Shown: positions 1-6,325 of the stretch, one piece after another
How the letters are laid out: every line of letters begins with the position of its first letter
How positions within the stretch are numbered: position 1 is the stretch's first letter
From: an uncultured Actinomycetes bacterium
Lineage (GTDB): Bacteria; Actinomycetota; Actinomycetes; Nanopelagicales; Nanopelagicaceae
Assembly (NCBI GenBank): GCA_903922325.1
Contig: CAIXTG010000169.1
Coordinates: 1-9,401, forward strand
Length of the DNA: 9,401 nucleotides
Direction of reading: 5' to 3'
Translations under genes and position numbers: made by a program
The notes under the pieces: generated by a model
Database searches by the model: none
What the model was told of the DNA's origin: nothing
Seen by the model: the letters and a program-made list of their open reading frames with translations, nothing else

Positions 1-71
1 CCAATTTTTCTGGCCTTTGCTGGTGATTCAACAATCACAAGCTTGATCAGGTCGGTCTTAGCCTTTGCCAT
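1..71 (-). CDS. topA: DNA topoisomerase I, N-terminal fragment (runs off left edge)
   Basis: Only the first 23 codons lie in the window. The peptide starts MAKAKTDLIK and then shows LVIVESPAKARKI, the opening strand and loop of the Toprim domain of bacterial type IA topoisomerases. The Glu of VESPAKA is the family's conserved catalytic and metal-linked residue. The enzyme relaxes negatively supercoiled DNA through a 5'-phosphotyrosine intermediate; that tyrosine and the rest of the protein are outside the window. The ATG at 71 is the only start codon between the in-frame TAG at 87-89 and the motif, so the start is well fixed. No Shine-Dalgarno is visible, and the start codon lies at the base of an 8-bp hairpin (70-94). 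The gene begins 22 bases after the hppA stop on the same strand, so co-transcription or translational coupling with hppA is plausible. From memory, hppA and topA are also near each other in Streptomyces. The identification rests on a short but very characteristic motif. Confidence 0.9.
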   Translation of the reverse strand, partial: MAKAKTDLIKLVIVESPAKARKI

Positions 72-94
72 AAGTAGGGGGAAGTTCTACTTAT
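70..94 (-). promoter_or_regulatory. 8-bp hairpin enclosing the topA start region
   Basis: ATAAGTAG (70-77) and CTACTTAT (87-94) are perfect inverted repeats around a 9-base loop. On the minus-strand mRNA the stem begins at the last base of the hppA stop codon and ends on the first two bases of the topA AUG. It fills the whole hppA-topA spacer. It has no following U-run, so it does not look like an intrinsic terminator. A role in limiting or coupling topA translation is inference. Confidence 0.45.
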
Positions 95-2376
95 TAAGCG
101 CTGATTGAGGTTGCTTGACGACGGTTACGGATCAAGGCTCCAATGATCACTGCAACTGCAACGAGTGAGATCAACATGCTTGTTGATCCACCATCGCCCA
201 GTGCGAGTGAAACGATTGCTGGAGTAATAAGTAGACCAACAAGGTTCATCATCTTAATCAATGGGTTAATTGCAGGGCCTGCAGTGTCCTTGAATGGATC
301 ACCAACAGTGTCACCAACGATGGTTGCAGTATGTGCATCTGAACCTTTACCACCGTAATTTCCATCTTCAACCATCTTCTTAGCGTTATCCCAAGCTCCG
401 CCTGAGTTAGATAAGAAAACAGCCATCAATGTTCCGGTACCAATTGCGCCAGCTAAGTAAGCACCTAGTGCGCCAACGCCAAGGCCGAAACCAACTGCAA
501 TTGGCGCCATAACAGCAAGCAAGCCAGGTGTTGCAAGTTCGCGAAGTGAATCGCGAGTACAAATATCAACAACGCGACCGTATTCAGGCTTTTCAGTGCC
601 CTTCATAATTCCTGGGTGTAGTTTGAATTGATTACGAACTTCCATAACTACCGCACCAGCTGCGCGTGATACTGCGTTAACTGCTAAACCTGAGAACAGG
701 AATACAACTGCAGCACCAATAATTAGACCTACCAAGTTGCGTGGATCTGCAACATCGAGGATTCCTTGGAATTGCAGATTTGTAACTAGATCTACTGTTG
801 TAGAACCAGCTTCTGTTACTGCCAACTTAATAGCATCAGTGAAAGCACCGAATAGCGCAGTTGCTGCAAGTACAGCTGTTGCGATTGCGATTCCCTTAGT
901 GATTGCCTTTGTTGTGTTTCCAACTGCATCAAGTGAAGTAAGAATTTGCGCGCCTTCGCCCTTTACATCGCCAGACATTTCAGCAATGCCTTGTGCGTTA
1001 TCTGAGATTGGGCCGAAGGTATCCATTGCCACGATTACGCCAACAGTAGTTAGCAAACCAGTTCCGGCAAGTGCGATCGCAAGTAGCGAAAGAACAATTG
1101 AACCGCCACCTAACATGAAGGCGCCGAATACCGCAGCTGCGATAAGCAAAGCACTATAAACAGCTGATTCGAAACCAACTGAAATACCAGCCAAAATAAC
1201 GGTTGCCGCACCTGTTTGTGATGAGGCAGCAACGTCATTTACTGGACGCTTTCCAACTTCAGTGAAGTAACCAGTTAATAACTGAATTGCGGCAGCTAAG
1301 CCGATACCGATTAGAACTGCACCAATCGCCAAGATGCGAGGGTTGATGTCACCGAATTCGGCAACTTTTTCAGGAGTTAAACCAAGTAGCTTGCTGAAGC
1401 TATCTGGCAAATATGTAAATGTTGCTAGGCCGGTAAGAACTGCGCTGATGATTGCAGATAGGAAGAATGAGCGGTTAATTGCGGTCATTGCGTTCTTATC
1501 GGTTGAGCGCAAACGAGTAAGGAAGATTCCGATTACCGCTGTGACGATACCAATCGCTGGCACGATCAATGGATAAACCAAACCGGCATTACCTAATCCG
1601 GCTTTTCCAAGAATTAGCGCAGCAACAAGTGTTACGGCATATGACTCGAATAAGTCAGCAGCCATACCAGCACAGTCACCAACATTGTCGCCTACGTTAT
1701 CTGCAATAGTTGCAGGGTTACGTGGGTCATCTTCTGGAATACCTTTTTCAACTTTACCAACTAGGTCAGCACCAACATCGGCTGCCTTTGTGAAGATACC
1801 GCCGCCAACGCGCATAAACATCGCGAGCATTGCAGCACCAAAACCAAAACCTTCAAGAACTGCAGGAGCTTGTTCGCGGTAGATGATCACAACAAGTGAT
1901 GCACCTACTAAGCCAAGACCAACAGTTGTCATACCAACAACGCCACCGGTGCGGAAAGCAATCTGCACTGCGCGCTCAGCATTCTTCTGGCGAGCAGCTT
2001 CAGCAACGCGCACATTTGCGCGAACTGCAAGCCACATACCGTTGTATCCAACTAGTGCACTAAATGCAGCACCTAGCAAGAAGAAGATTGAGCGACCGAT
2101 ACGAATATCAGCATCTCCTGGGAGTGCGAAAAGTAGAACGAAAACAATCGCTACGAAGTAGGAAAGGGTGCGGAACTGGCGAGCTAAATAAGCTGCAGCT
2201 CCTTCTTGAACTGCACCGGCAATTTCCTTCATCTTTTCGGTGCCTTCACCCTGTGCCAAAACTTGAGCACGAAGCGCATATGCGATTCCGAGTGCCACAA
2301 GTGAAATGGCTAGAACTACATATACATAGGTGAGGTTATTTCCGGTTACTTGCACGAGTGAGGCATTTGCCCGCAT
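94..2376 (-). CDS. hppA: K+-independent H+-translocating membrane pyrophosphatase
   Basis: This 760-residue polytopic inner-membrane enzyme hydrolyses pyrophosphate to phosphate and uses the energy to export protons. The usual family length and about 16 membrane segments fit the alternating hydrophobic stretches. Substrate and Mg-binding motifs are intact: DVGADLVGKVE at 200-210, DNVGDNVGDCAGMAADLFE at 226-244, and GDTVGDPFKDT at 688-698 near the C-terminus. The subtype can be read directly. The GNTTKAIT motif has Lys490 and Thr493 at the two positions where K+-dependent enzymes carry Ala and Gly, so this is the K+-independent, proton-pumping class. The ATG at 2376 is supported by a strong GGAGGAG site five bases upstream and by the family-typical N-terminus. 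Downstream, topA follows after 22 bases. No frameshift or missing catalytic residue is seen. It would recover energy from pyrophosphate made by biosynthesis, including the PyrE reaction encoded nearby. Confidence 0.97.
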   Translation of the reverse strand: MRANASLVQVTGNNLTYVYVVLAISLVALGIAYALRAQVLAQGEGTEKMKEIAGAVQEGAAAYLARQFRTLSYFVAIVFVLLFALPGDADIRIGRSIFFLLGAAFSALVGYNGMWLAVRANVRVAEAARQKNAERAVQIAFRTGGVVGMTTVGLGLVGASLVVIIYREQAPAVLEGFGFGAAMLAMFMRVGGGIFTKAADVGADLVGKVEKGIPEDDPRNPATIADNVGDNVGDCAGMAADLFESYAVTLVAALILGKAGLGNAGLVYPLIVPAIGIVTAVIGIFLTRLRSTDKNAMTAINRSFFLSAIISAVLTGLATFTYLPDSFSKLLGLTPEKVAEFGDINPRILAIGAVLIGIGLAAAIQLLTGYFTEVGKRPVNDVAASSQTGAATVILAGISVGFESAVYSALLIAAAVFGAFMLGGGSIVLSLLAIALAGTGLLTTVGVIVAMDTFGPISDNAQGIAEMSGDVKGEGAQILTSLDAVGNTTKAITKGIAIATAVLAATALFGAFTDAIKLAVTEAGSTTVDLVTNLQFQGILDVADPRNLVGLIIGAAVVFLFSGLAVNAVSRAAGAVVMEVRNQFKLHPGIMKGTEKPEYGRVVDICTRDSLRELATPGLLAVMAPIAVGFGLGVGALGAYLAGAIGTGTLMAVFLSNSGGAWDNAKKMVEDGNYGGKGSDAHTATIVGDTVGDPFKDTAGPAINPLIKMMNLVGLLITPAIVSLALGDGGSTSMLISLVAVAVIIGALIRNRRQATSISA

Positions 2377-2380
2377 CTTT

Positions 2381-2396
2381 TCTCCTCCGTTGGAGA
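2381..2396 (-). promoter_or_regulatory. hppA ribosome binding site inside a small hairpin
   Basis: On the minus strand GGAGGAG (2388-2382) lies five bases before the hppA ATG, the strongest Shine-Dalgarno in the window. TCTCC just upstream (2396-2392) can pair with GGAGA (2385-2381) across a 6-base loop. An alternative CTCC/GGAG register with a 3-base loop also exists. Either fold hides part of the ribosome binding site. The stem is short, so its effect in vivo is uncertain. Confidence 0.5.
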
Positions 2397-2429
2397 GTCA
2401 GGGGGCGCTATTGCCCACAAAGTTGCCTG

Positions 2430-2460
2430 AGTTTACGCATAACACCCTATTGATTGGCAA
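2430..2460 (-). promoter_or_regulatory. Possible hppA promoter
   Basis: Reading the minus strand, TTGCCA (2460-2455) and TAAACT (2435-2430) resemble -35 and TAnnnT -10 boxes. Their spacing of 19 bases is longer than ideal. Transcription would start near 2423 and give a leader of about 47 bases carrying the Shine-Dalgarno hairpin. It lies in the 167-base divergent region between hppA and the DedA gene. The rest of that region holds the DedA promoter and a GGGC/GCCC inverted repeat near 2403-2416. The call is weak because of the spacing. Confidence 0.25.
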
Positions 2461-2506
2461 ATACACCTATCTATTAGCGTGAGATTTACTCGACTAAGCG
2501 AAACTA

Positions 2507-2535
2507 TTGGAACAAGAGCGGCAACCGACTAGGGT
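2507..2535 (+). promoter_or_regulatory. Promoter of the DedA gene, probably leaderless
   Basis: TTGGAA (2507-2512) and TAGGGT (2530-2535) are separated by exactly 17 bases. The -35 box matches TTGACA at four of six positions, and the -10 fits the actinobacterial TAnnnT form. Only eight bases separate the -10 from the ATG at 2544, so transcription should start at or within a base or two of the start codon. No Shine-Dalgarno is present, which agrees with a leaderless message. This is the best-formed promoter in the window. Confidence 0.55.
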
Positions 2536-2543
2536 CTTTTCCT

Positions 2544-3191
2544 ATGGATATTTCAACCCTCTTTGACCCCAACTCGATCGTGGCCGATTTGGGCATAATT
2601 GGCATCTTGGCCATCCTGTTTGCAGAAACTGGCCTGCTGGTTGGGCTCGCTTTCCCTGGTGACTCGCTGCTTTTCATTGCTGGTTTGGCAGCTTCAGGTT
2701 CAGCGGCCGCGCTTCTAGGCGGAGTTCAATTATCACCAGTGGCCCTATTTATCGGGGCACCCTTAGCGGCAATCACCGGTTCGCAACTTGGGCATTTCAT
2801 TGGGGCTAAGTACGGGCGCAAATTGTTTGACCGAAAAGACGGTCGCTTCTTCACCCAAGCCAGAGTGGCCTCGACGGAAAAATGGTTAGGTAAGTACGGG
2901 ATTGGTAAAGCAATAATTTTGGCGCGCTTTATTCCCTTTATCCGCACCCTGATTAATCCAATGTGCGGCGTTGTTGGAATTCCAGCTCGAAAGTTTTTTC
3001 TTTGGAATGTTATTGGTGCGATTATCTGGACCGATGGCGTAATCGCAATTGGTTATGTACTTGGAAATAAATTGGAAGGTTCGGTAGATAAATATCTACT
3101 TCCAATAATTGGCTTGATTGTTATTGCGAGTTTGGCGCCGATTGCGCTAGAAGTTATTCGTGAAATTCGTACTAAGCGCCACTTGAGTTAA
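2544..3191 (+). CDS. DedA-family (SNARE-associated/VTT domain) membrane protein
   Basis: This 215-residue integral membrane protein has the full DedA layout. A first re-entrant region contains AETGLLVGLAFPGDSLLF, with Glu28 and the PGD motif at 38-40. A second contains ARFIPFIRTLINPMCGVVG starting at Ala127, with Arg128, Pro131 and Arg134. Hydrophobic helices follow near residues 145-170 and 183-203, and the end is basic. DedA proteins support membrane homeostasis, and some members (for example B. subtilis UptA) recycle undecaprenyl phosphate across the membrane. Which substrate this copy moves cannot be told from sequence. The ATG at 2544 lacks a Shine-Dalgarno and sits eight bases after a TAGGGT -10 box, which favours a leaderless transcript. 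The gene is transcribed alone, away from hppA and towards pyrE, with 19 bases between the two stop codons. Length and motifs are normal, with no sign of damage. Confidence 0.93.
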   Translation: MDISTLFDPNSIVADLGIIGILAILFAETGLLVGLAFPGDSLLFIAGLAASGSAAALLGGVQLSPVALFIGAPLAAITGSQLGHFIGAKYGRKLFDRKDGRFFTQARVASTEKWLGKYGIGKAIILARFIPFIRTLINPMCGVVGIPARKFFLWNVIGAIIWTDGVIAIGYVLGNKLEGSVDKYLLPIIGLIVIASLAPIALEVIREIRTKRHLS

Positions 3192-3213
3192 TTTATAGGC
3201 TTAAGTTAATTTA
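3186..3213. repeat. Tandem decamer AGTTAATTTA covering both stop codons
   Basis: AGTTAATTTA occurs at 3186-3195 and again at 3204-3213, with an 18-base period. The first copy contains the DedA stop codon (3189-3191, plus strand). The second contains the pyrE stop codon (3211-3213, minus strand). The flanks are also similar (TATAG and CAG). This may be a small local duplication or chance in AT-rich sequence. Confidence 0.5.
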
Positions 3214-3744
3214 CAGACCAAGGTCTGTTAACTGGTAGGCAGCGCGGTATTCAAAACCAGCTTCGTCAATTTTTGGTTTTGCACCACGTTCAACAATAAC
3301 GGCAACGCCAACGACGATTGCGCCGGCTTCTTGTAGCGCTTCAACAGCAGTTAATACTGAACCGCCAGTAGTCGAAGTATCTTCAACTGCTAATACGCGG
3401 CGACCTTTTACATCTGGTCCTTCGATGCGACGTTGTAGCCCGTGCGCTTTTTCGGCTTTACGAACTACGAACGAATCAAGTTTGCGGCCTTGTTGAGCAG
3501 CAACATGCATCATTGCAGTTGCAACTGGGTCAGCACCAAGAGTTAACCCACCCACAGCTTCGTAATCTAAATCTTTAGTTAGCTCAAGCATTACTGCGCC
3601 AACAAGTGGCGCTGCTACTGAATCAAGAGTCACGCGGCGCAAATCAACGTAGTAATCAGCCTCTTTTCCGGAAGACAAAATTACTTTGCCGTGTACAACG
3701 GCCTTGTTCAGGATCTCTTCTCGGAGAATTTCGTGTGAGTTCAT
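3211..3744 (-). CDS. pyrE: Orotate phosphoribosyltransferase
   Basis: This cytoplasmic enzyme joins orotate and PRPP to give orotidine 5'-monophosphate and pyrophosphate, the fifth step of de novo pyrimidine synthesis. The 177 residues are typical of the short bacterial form. SSGKEADYYVDLRR at 24-37 matches the orotate-binding N-terminal region. VRKAEKAHGLQRRIEGP at 94-110 carries the basic residues of the flexible catalytic loop. VLAVEDTSTTGGS at 117-129 is the PRPP-binding motif with its acidic pair (Glu121, Asp122). The ATG at 3744 gives the expected N-terminus. No Shine-Dalgarno precedes it; instead TAAGGT lies six bases upstream, so the mRNA may be leaderless. The gene stands alone rather than in a pyr operon, divergent from DUF1800 and convergent with the DedA gene. 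No pyrimidine attenuator or PyrR site is evident in the 45-base upstream spacer. Confidence 0.96.
   Translation of the reverse strand: MNSHEILREEILNKAVVHGKVILSSGKEADYYVDLRRVTLDSVAAPLVGAVMLELTKDLDYEAVGGLTLGADPVATAMMHVAAQQGRKLDSFVVRKAEKAHGLQRRIEGPDVKGRRVLAVEDTSTTGGSVLTAVEALQEAGAIVVGVAVIVERGAKPKIDEAGFEYRAAYQLTDLGL
3213..3228. terminator. Weak bidirectional hairpin at the DedA-pyrE junction
   Basis: ACAGAC (3213-3218) and GTCTGT (3223-3228) form a 6-bp stem with a CAAG loop; on paper the match extends to 7 bp. It overlaps the last codons and stop of pyrE and lies just past the DedA stop, where a shared terminator would be expected. Neither strand has a proper U-run after the stem, so it is at best a weak terminator. 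Confidence 0.3.
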
Positions 3745-3750
3745 GTCCGT

Positions 3751-3756
3751 ACCTTA
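3751..3756 (-). promoter_or_regulatory. -10 box for a leaderless pyrE transcript
   Basis: On the minus strand TAAGGT (3756-3751) fits the actinobacterial TAnnnT -10 form and ends six bases before the pyrE ATG. Transcription would begin on the A of the start codon. No convincing -35 is seen at the usual distance. It lies in the 45-base spacer shared with the divergent DUF1800 gene. Confidence 0.4.
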
Positions 3757-3776
3757 CCTAACCGATCCAAATCGCA

Positions 3777-3782
3777 TACCTT
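3777..3782 (+). promoter_or_regulatory. -10 box for a leaderless DUF1800 transcript
   Basis: TACCTT fits TAnnnT and ends seven bases before the ATG at 3790, so the message would start at the start codon. TTACCT at 3754-3759, 17 bases upstream, is a poor -35. It overlaps the pyrE -10 region on the other strand, so the two divergent promoters may compete for RNA polymerase. Confidence 0.4.
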
Positions 3783-3789
3783 TGCCGTT

Positions 3790-5088
3790 ATGGAAACCGA
3801 CCGGCTAGAGATCGCACGGCTATACCACCGCTTTGGTTTTGGTCCGCGACCTGGTGAATTTAAAGCTGCTTTGAATACCGGTGTTGCAGCAACACGCGCT
3901 GCTCTCTTAACTCCGCCAGTTAAAGACATTTCCTTGGCCGCAATATCTGAGCCAAAGATTACTGACTTGGGGCCACGTCCTGACCAAAAGACAAATGAAT
4001 TAATTGAGTTCAATATTCAATTACGTCAACAAGTTAAAGAGCTTCCACTTTGGTGGTTGGATCGCATGGTCCTGGCTGATCATGGACTTACTGAACGCAT
4101 GACTTGGTTTTGGCACGGCCACTGGGCAACAGCTATAGGAAAAATTAATTTTGCCTACCCGATGTATATTCAAAATCAATCTCTTCGCAAATACGCTTTA
4201 GGTAATTTCAATGAGATGGCAAATGCAATGCTTGTTGATGGCGCATTGCAATTTTGGTTAGATGGCGGAGATAACACAGCCAAAGCGCCTAATGAGAATT
4301 TAGCTCGCGAGTTAATGGAGCTATTTGTTTTAGGAGTTAATCGTTATACCGAAACAGATGTCCGAGAATTAGCAAGAGCGCTAACTGGGTATCAGATAGT
4401 TCGCTCCAATGGAAAAGTCACCTTTAATAGCAAGCGCTATGACGCTGGGATAAAAACTATTCTGGGATCTTCAACTAGTTTCAATGGGCCAGCTGCTGTG
4501 AACCATTTGGTTTCACAGAGTGATTGTGCAAAATTTATAGTAGAGCGCATTTGGTTCCGATTTATCTCTAGCCAATTGCCAGTTGAATCTGCCGCCCAAC
4601 TCGAAGCCGCATTTACTACTCGAGATACCTCTAAATTAATTGCAGCGATTACCGATTCAACAATCTTAAGCAACCCAAGTTATTCAATAGTAAAGGCGCC
4701 GGTTGAATGGTTTGCTGGAGTTGCTCGATACTTGAATTTAACGCCATCTAACTTAAAAACCTCAGCACAATTATTGGCCTACTTAGACAAATTGGCACAA
4801 GTACCATTTAGCCCACCTAACGTTGGCGGTTGGCCAACCGATGAATCTTGGTTGAGTTCAGCAAGCGCCCAATCTCGAATTCAATTTGCAGCTTGGTTGA
4901 TAAAACAGGCGGATTTAAGCGCTTTAACAGCCATTGCACCGAATAAGCGCGTTGCTTGGCTACAAGATGAATTAGGAATTCTGCCTTTTAGTAATCGCAC
5001 GCGATTAGCTCTAGATGGGGTCAAAACAAATCCTGCCCAATTACTGCAATTAGCAATTTGCAGTCCGGAATATGTAGTTAGCGCATAG
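3790..5088 (+). CDS. DUF1800 family protein, partner of a Tat-exported DUF1501 protein
   Basis: The 432 residues match the DUF1800 family, whose biochemical role is not established. Visible landmarks are ARLYHRFGFGPRPGEF near residues 9-24, WFWHGHWAT around 107-114, NLARELMELFVLGVN at 170-184 followed by ARALTGYQ, and PPNVGGWP at 342-349, with the domain filling nearly the whole chain. There is no signal peptide or membrane segment. The ATG at 3790 is the only usable start after the in-frame TGA at 3736, so a hidden longer N-terminus is excluded. It has no Shine-Dalgarno, and a TACCTT box seven bases upstream suggests a leaderless mRNA. Its stop codon overlaps the ribosome binding site of the DUF1501 gene, so the two are almost certainly one operon. 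DUF1800-DUF1501 pairs recur in many phyla. The lines I counted in this gene look somewhat more AT-rich than hppA or dnaK. A direct functional assignment is not possible. Confidence 0.9.
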   Translation: METDRLEIARLYHRFGFGPRPGEFKAALNTGVAATRAALLTPPVKDISLAAISEPKITDLGPRPDQKTNELIEFNIQLRQQVKELPLWWLDRMVLADHGLTERMTWFWHGHWATAIGKINFAYPMYIQNQSLRKYALGNFNEMANAMLVDGALQFWLDGGDNTAKAPNENLARELMELFVLGVNRYTETDVRELARALTGYQIVRSNGKVTFNSKRYDAGIKTILGSSTSFNGPAAVNHLVSQSDCAKFIVERIWFRFISSQLPVESAAQLEAAFTTRDTSKLIAAITDSTILSNPSYSIVKAPVEWFAGVARYLNLTPSNLKTSAQLLAYLDKLAQVPFSPPNVGGWPTDESWLSSASAQSRIQFAAWLIKQADLSALTAIAPNKRVAWLQDELGILPFSNRTRLALDGVKTNPAQLLQLAICSPEYVVSA

Positions 5089-5091
5089 GAG
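5087..5091 (+). promoter_or_regulatory. Ribosome binding site of the DUF1501 gene overlapping the DUF1800 stop
   Basis: AGGAG begins inside the DUF1800 stop codon TAG (5086-5088) and ends seven bases before the ATG at 5099. This placement implies translational coupling between the two genes and confirms the downstream start. Confidence 0.75.
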
Positions 5092-5098
5092 ACTGCAA

Positions 5099-6325
5099 AT
5101 GGATACTTTAAGCAGGCGTAAGTTCTTACAACTTTCTGGTGCTGCCGCAGTTGGTGCAGCTGCCCCATTGTTAACTATGGAAGATATTGCCCACGCTGCA
5201 CAGTCTCGACCGCTTCCACTGGGTACGCCGATTTTAATTATGGTCACTCTCTACGGTGGCAACGATGGCCTTAACACCGTTGTTCCATATACCGATCCGC
5301 TTTATTTTTCATCCCGACCAGATATTTCATATGCTGCAGATAAAGTTTTGAAACTTGATGATCAATTGGGTTTAAACCCGGCAATGACTGGAATCAAAAC
5401 TATGTGGGACCAGAAGAAAGTTGCAATTGTTCGTGGTGTTGGTTATCCGAAACCTGATCGTTCGCATTTCACATCAATGGCAATTTGGCAAAGCGGTGCA
5501 CCAGTTTCCAGATTAAATAGTGGTTGGTTAGGACGTTGGGTTGAATCACAAGAAGTAGATCCGATGTTGGCGATTAGTTTAGGTTCGGTATTGCCGCCGC
5601 TATTAGCGGGCGATAAGCGATCAGGTTCTGCGCTACCACTTGGCGGATTAGTAATTCCAACTGGCACCTTTGCTAAAGATTGTCAGAAGCTGGCAAAGGC
5701 TGCATCCACTGATAACAAACTTATGGCAGCTGCAGCTACATCAATGCGTACTTTATTTAGTGTTTCAAATACGGTAACACCGGTACTAAAAATGCCAGCA
5801 CCTGTTGCTGATGATCTTCCGACCGTAAATGGTGGCAATGCTGGCGGAGAATCCAATCTGGCGCAGCAGTTAGATGTGGTCGCCAAACTCATTGCTGCAG
5901 GCTCTCCAACGCGCGTTTGGTCAGTTTCCCTTGGTGGCTTTGATACCCACGCAAATGAAGCAAATGCTCAAGCTGAACTACTTGGCACGGTTTCTGCTGC
6001 GCTTGCTAGATTTGCAAGTCAGATGAAAAATACTTCGCGCGGTAAAGACATTGTGACCATGGTTTATTCCGAATTTGGTCGACGCGTAAAAGGAAATGCT
6101 TCGCAAGGTACCGATCACGGTACCGCTGGTCCAGTTTTCCTTATCGGTGATCGGGTCAAGGGTGGTTTCTATGGTGAACAGCCATCACTTTCAAAACTAA
6201 TAAATGGTGATTTGGCAGTGACTACCGATTTCCGCGATATTTATGCAGCGGTTTTAGAAGATGTCTTGAAAACCCCGGCTGAAAAAGTATTGACTGGTTG
6301 GAAGAGTAAAGGTCAGTACTTCTAA
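5099..6325 (+). CDS. Tat-exported DUF1501 family protein
   Basis: This 408-residue protein starts with a clear twin-arginine signal: SRRKFLQ at 5-11, a hydrophobic run at about 12-25, and a probable AHA cleavage site at 31-33. It should be exported folded, likely with a bound cofactor or metal. The rest matches DUF1501, which I recall as related to the alkaline phosphatase/sulfatase fold. Conserved, potentially metal-binding positions are LYGGNDGLNTVVPY (Asn55, Asp56), PDRSHFTSMAIWQSG (His123), GGFDTHANE (Asp282, His284), YSEFGRR (Glu325) and GTDHGTAGPVFLIGDRVKGGFYG (Asp339, His340). The enzyme activity is unknown; hydrolysis of a phosphate or sulfate ester is only an inference from the fold. 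The start is fixed by the Tat motif and by AGGAG seven bases upstream. It is the second gene of an operon with DUF1800. Its stop codon directly abuts the hspR stop on the opposite strand. Confidence 0.92.
   Translation: MDTLSRRKFLQLSGAAAVGAAAPLLTMEDIAHAAQSRPLPLGTPILIMVTLYGGNDGLNTVVPYTDPLYFSSRPDISYAADKVLKLDDQLGLNPAMTGIKTMWDQKKVAIVRGVGYPKPDRSHFTSMAIWQSGAPVSRLNSGWLGRWVESQEVDPMLAISLGSVLPPLLAGDKRSGSALPLGGLVIPTGTFAKDCQKLAKAASTDNKLMAAAATSMRTLFSVSNTVTPVLKMPAPVADDLPTVNGGNAGGESNLAQQLDVVAKLIAAGSPTRVWSVSLGGFDTHANEANAQAELLGTVSAALARFASQMKNTSRGKDIVTMVYSEFGRRVKGNASQGTDHGTAGPVFLIGDRVKGGFYGEQPSLSKLINGDLAVTTDFRDIYAAVLEDVLKTPAEKVLTGWKSKGQYF

Noticed and set aside
737..1159. 140-codon plus-strand open frame
   Set aside because: It runs antisense to conserved hppA coding sequence, its translation has no recognisable family motif, and no start context supports it.
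3182..3188. CTTGAGT half-site resembling an HspR (HAIR) operator
   Set aside because: The second half ACTCAAG is not found seven bases later, and the site lies at the end of the DedA coding sequence, far from any heat-shock promoter.
3790..5088. DUF1800 gene as recently transferred DNA because it looks more AT-rich than hppA
   Set aside because: Only a few lines were counted by hand. The difference is modest and can follow from lower expression. No mobile-element genes or repeats flank it.
6107..6125. Direct repeat GGTACCG twice within 19 bases
   Set aside because: It encodes the conserved GTDHGTAG motif of DUF1501, so the repeat follows from the protein sequence.
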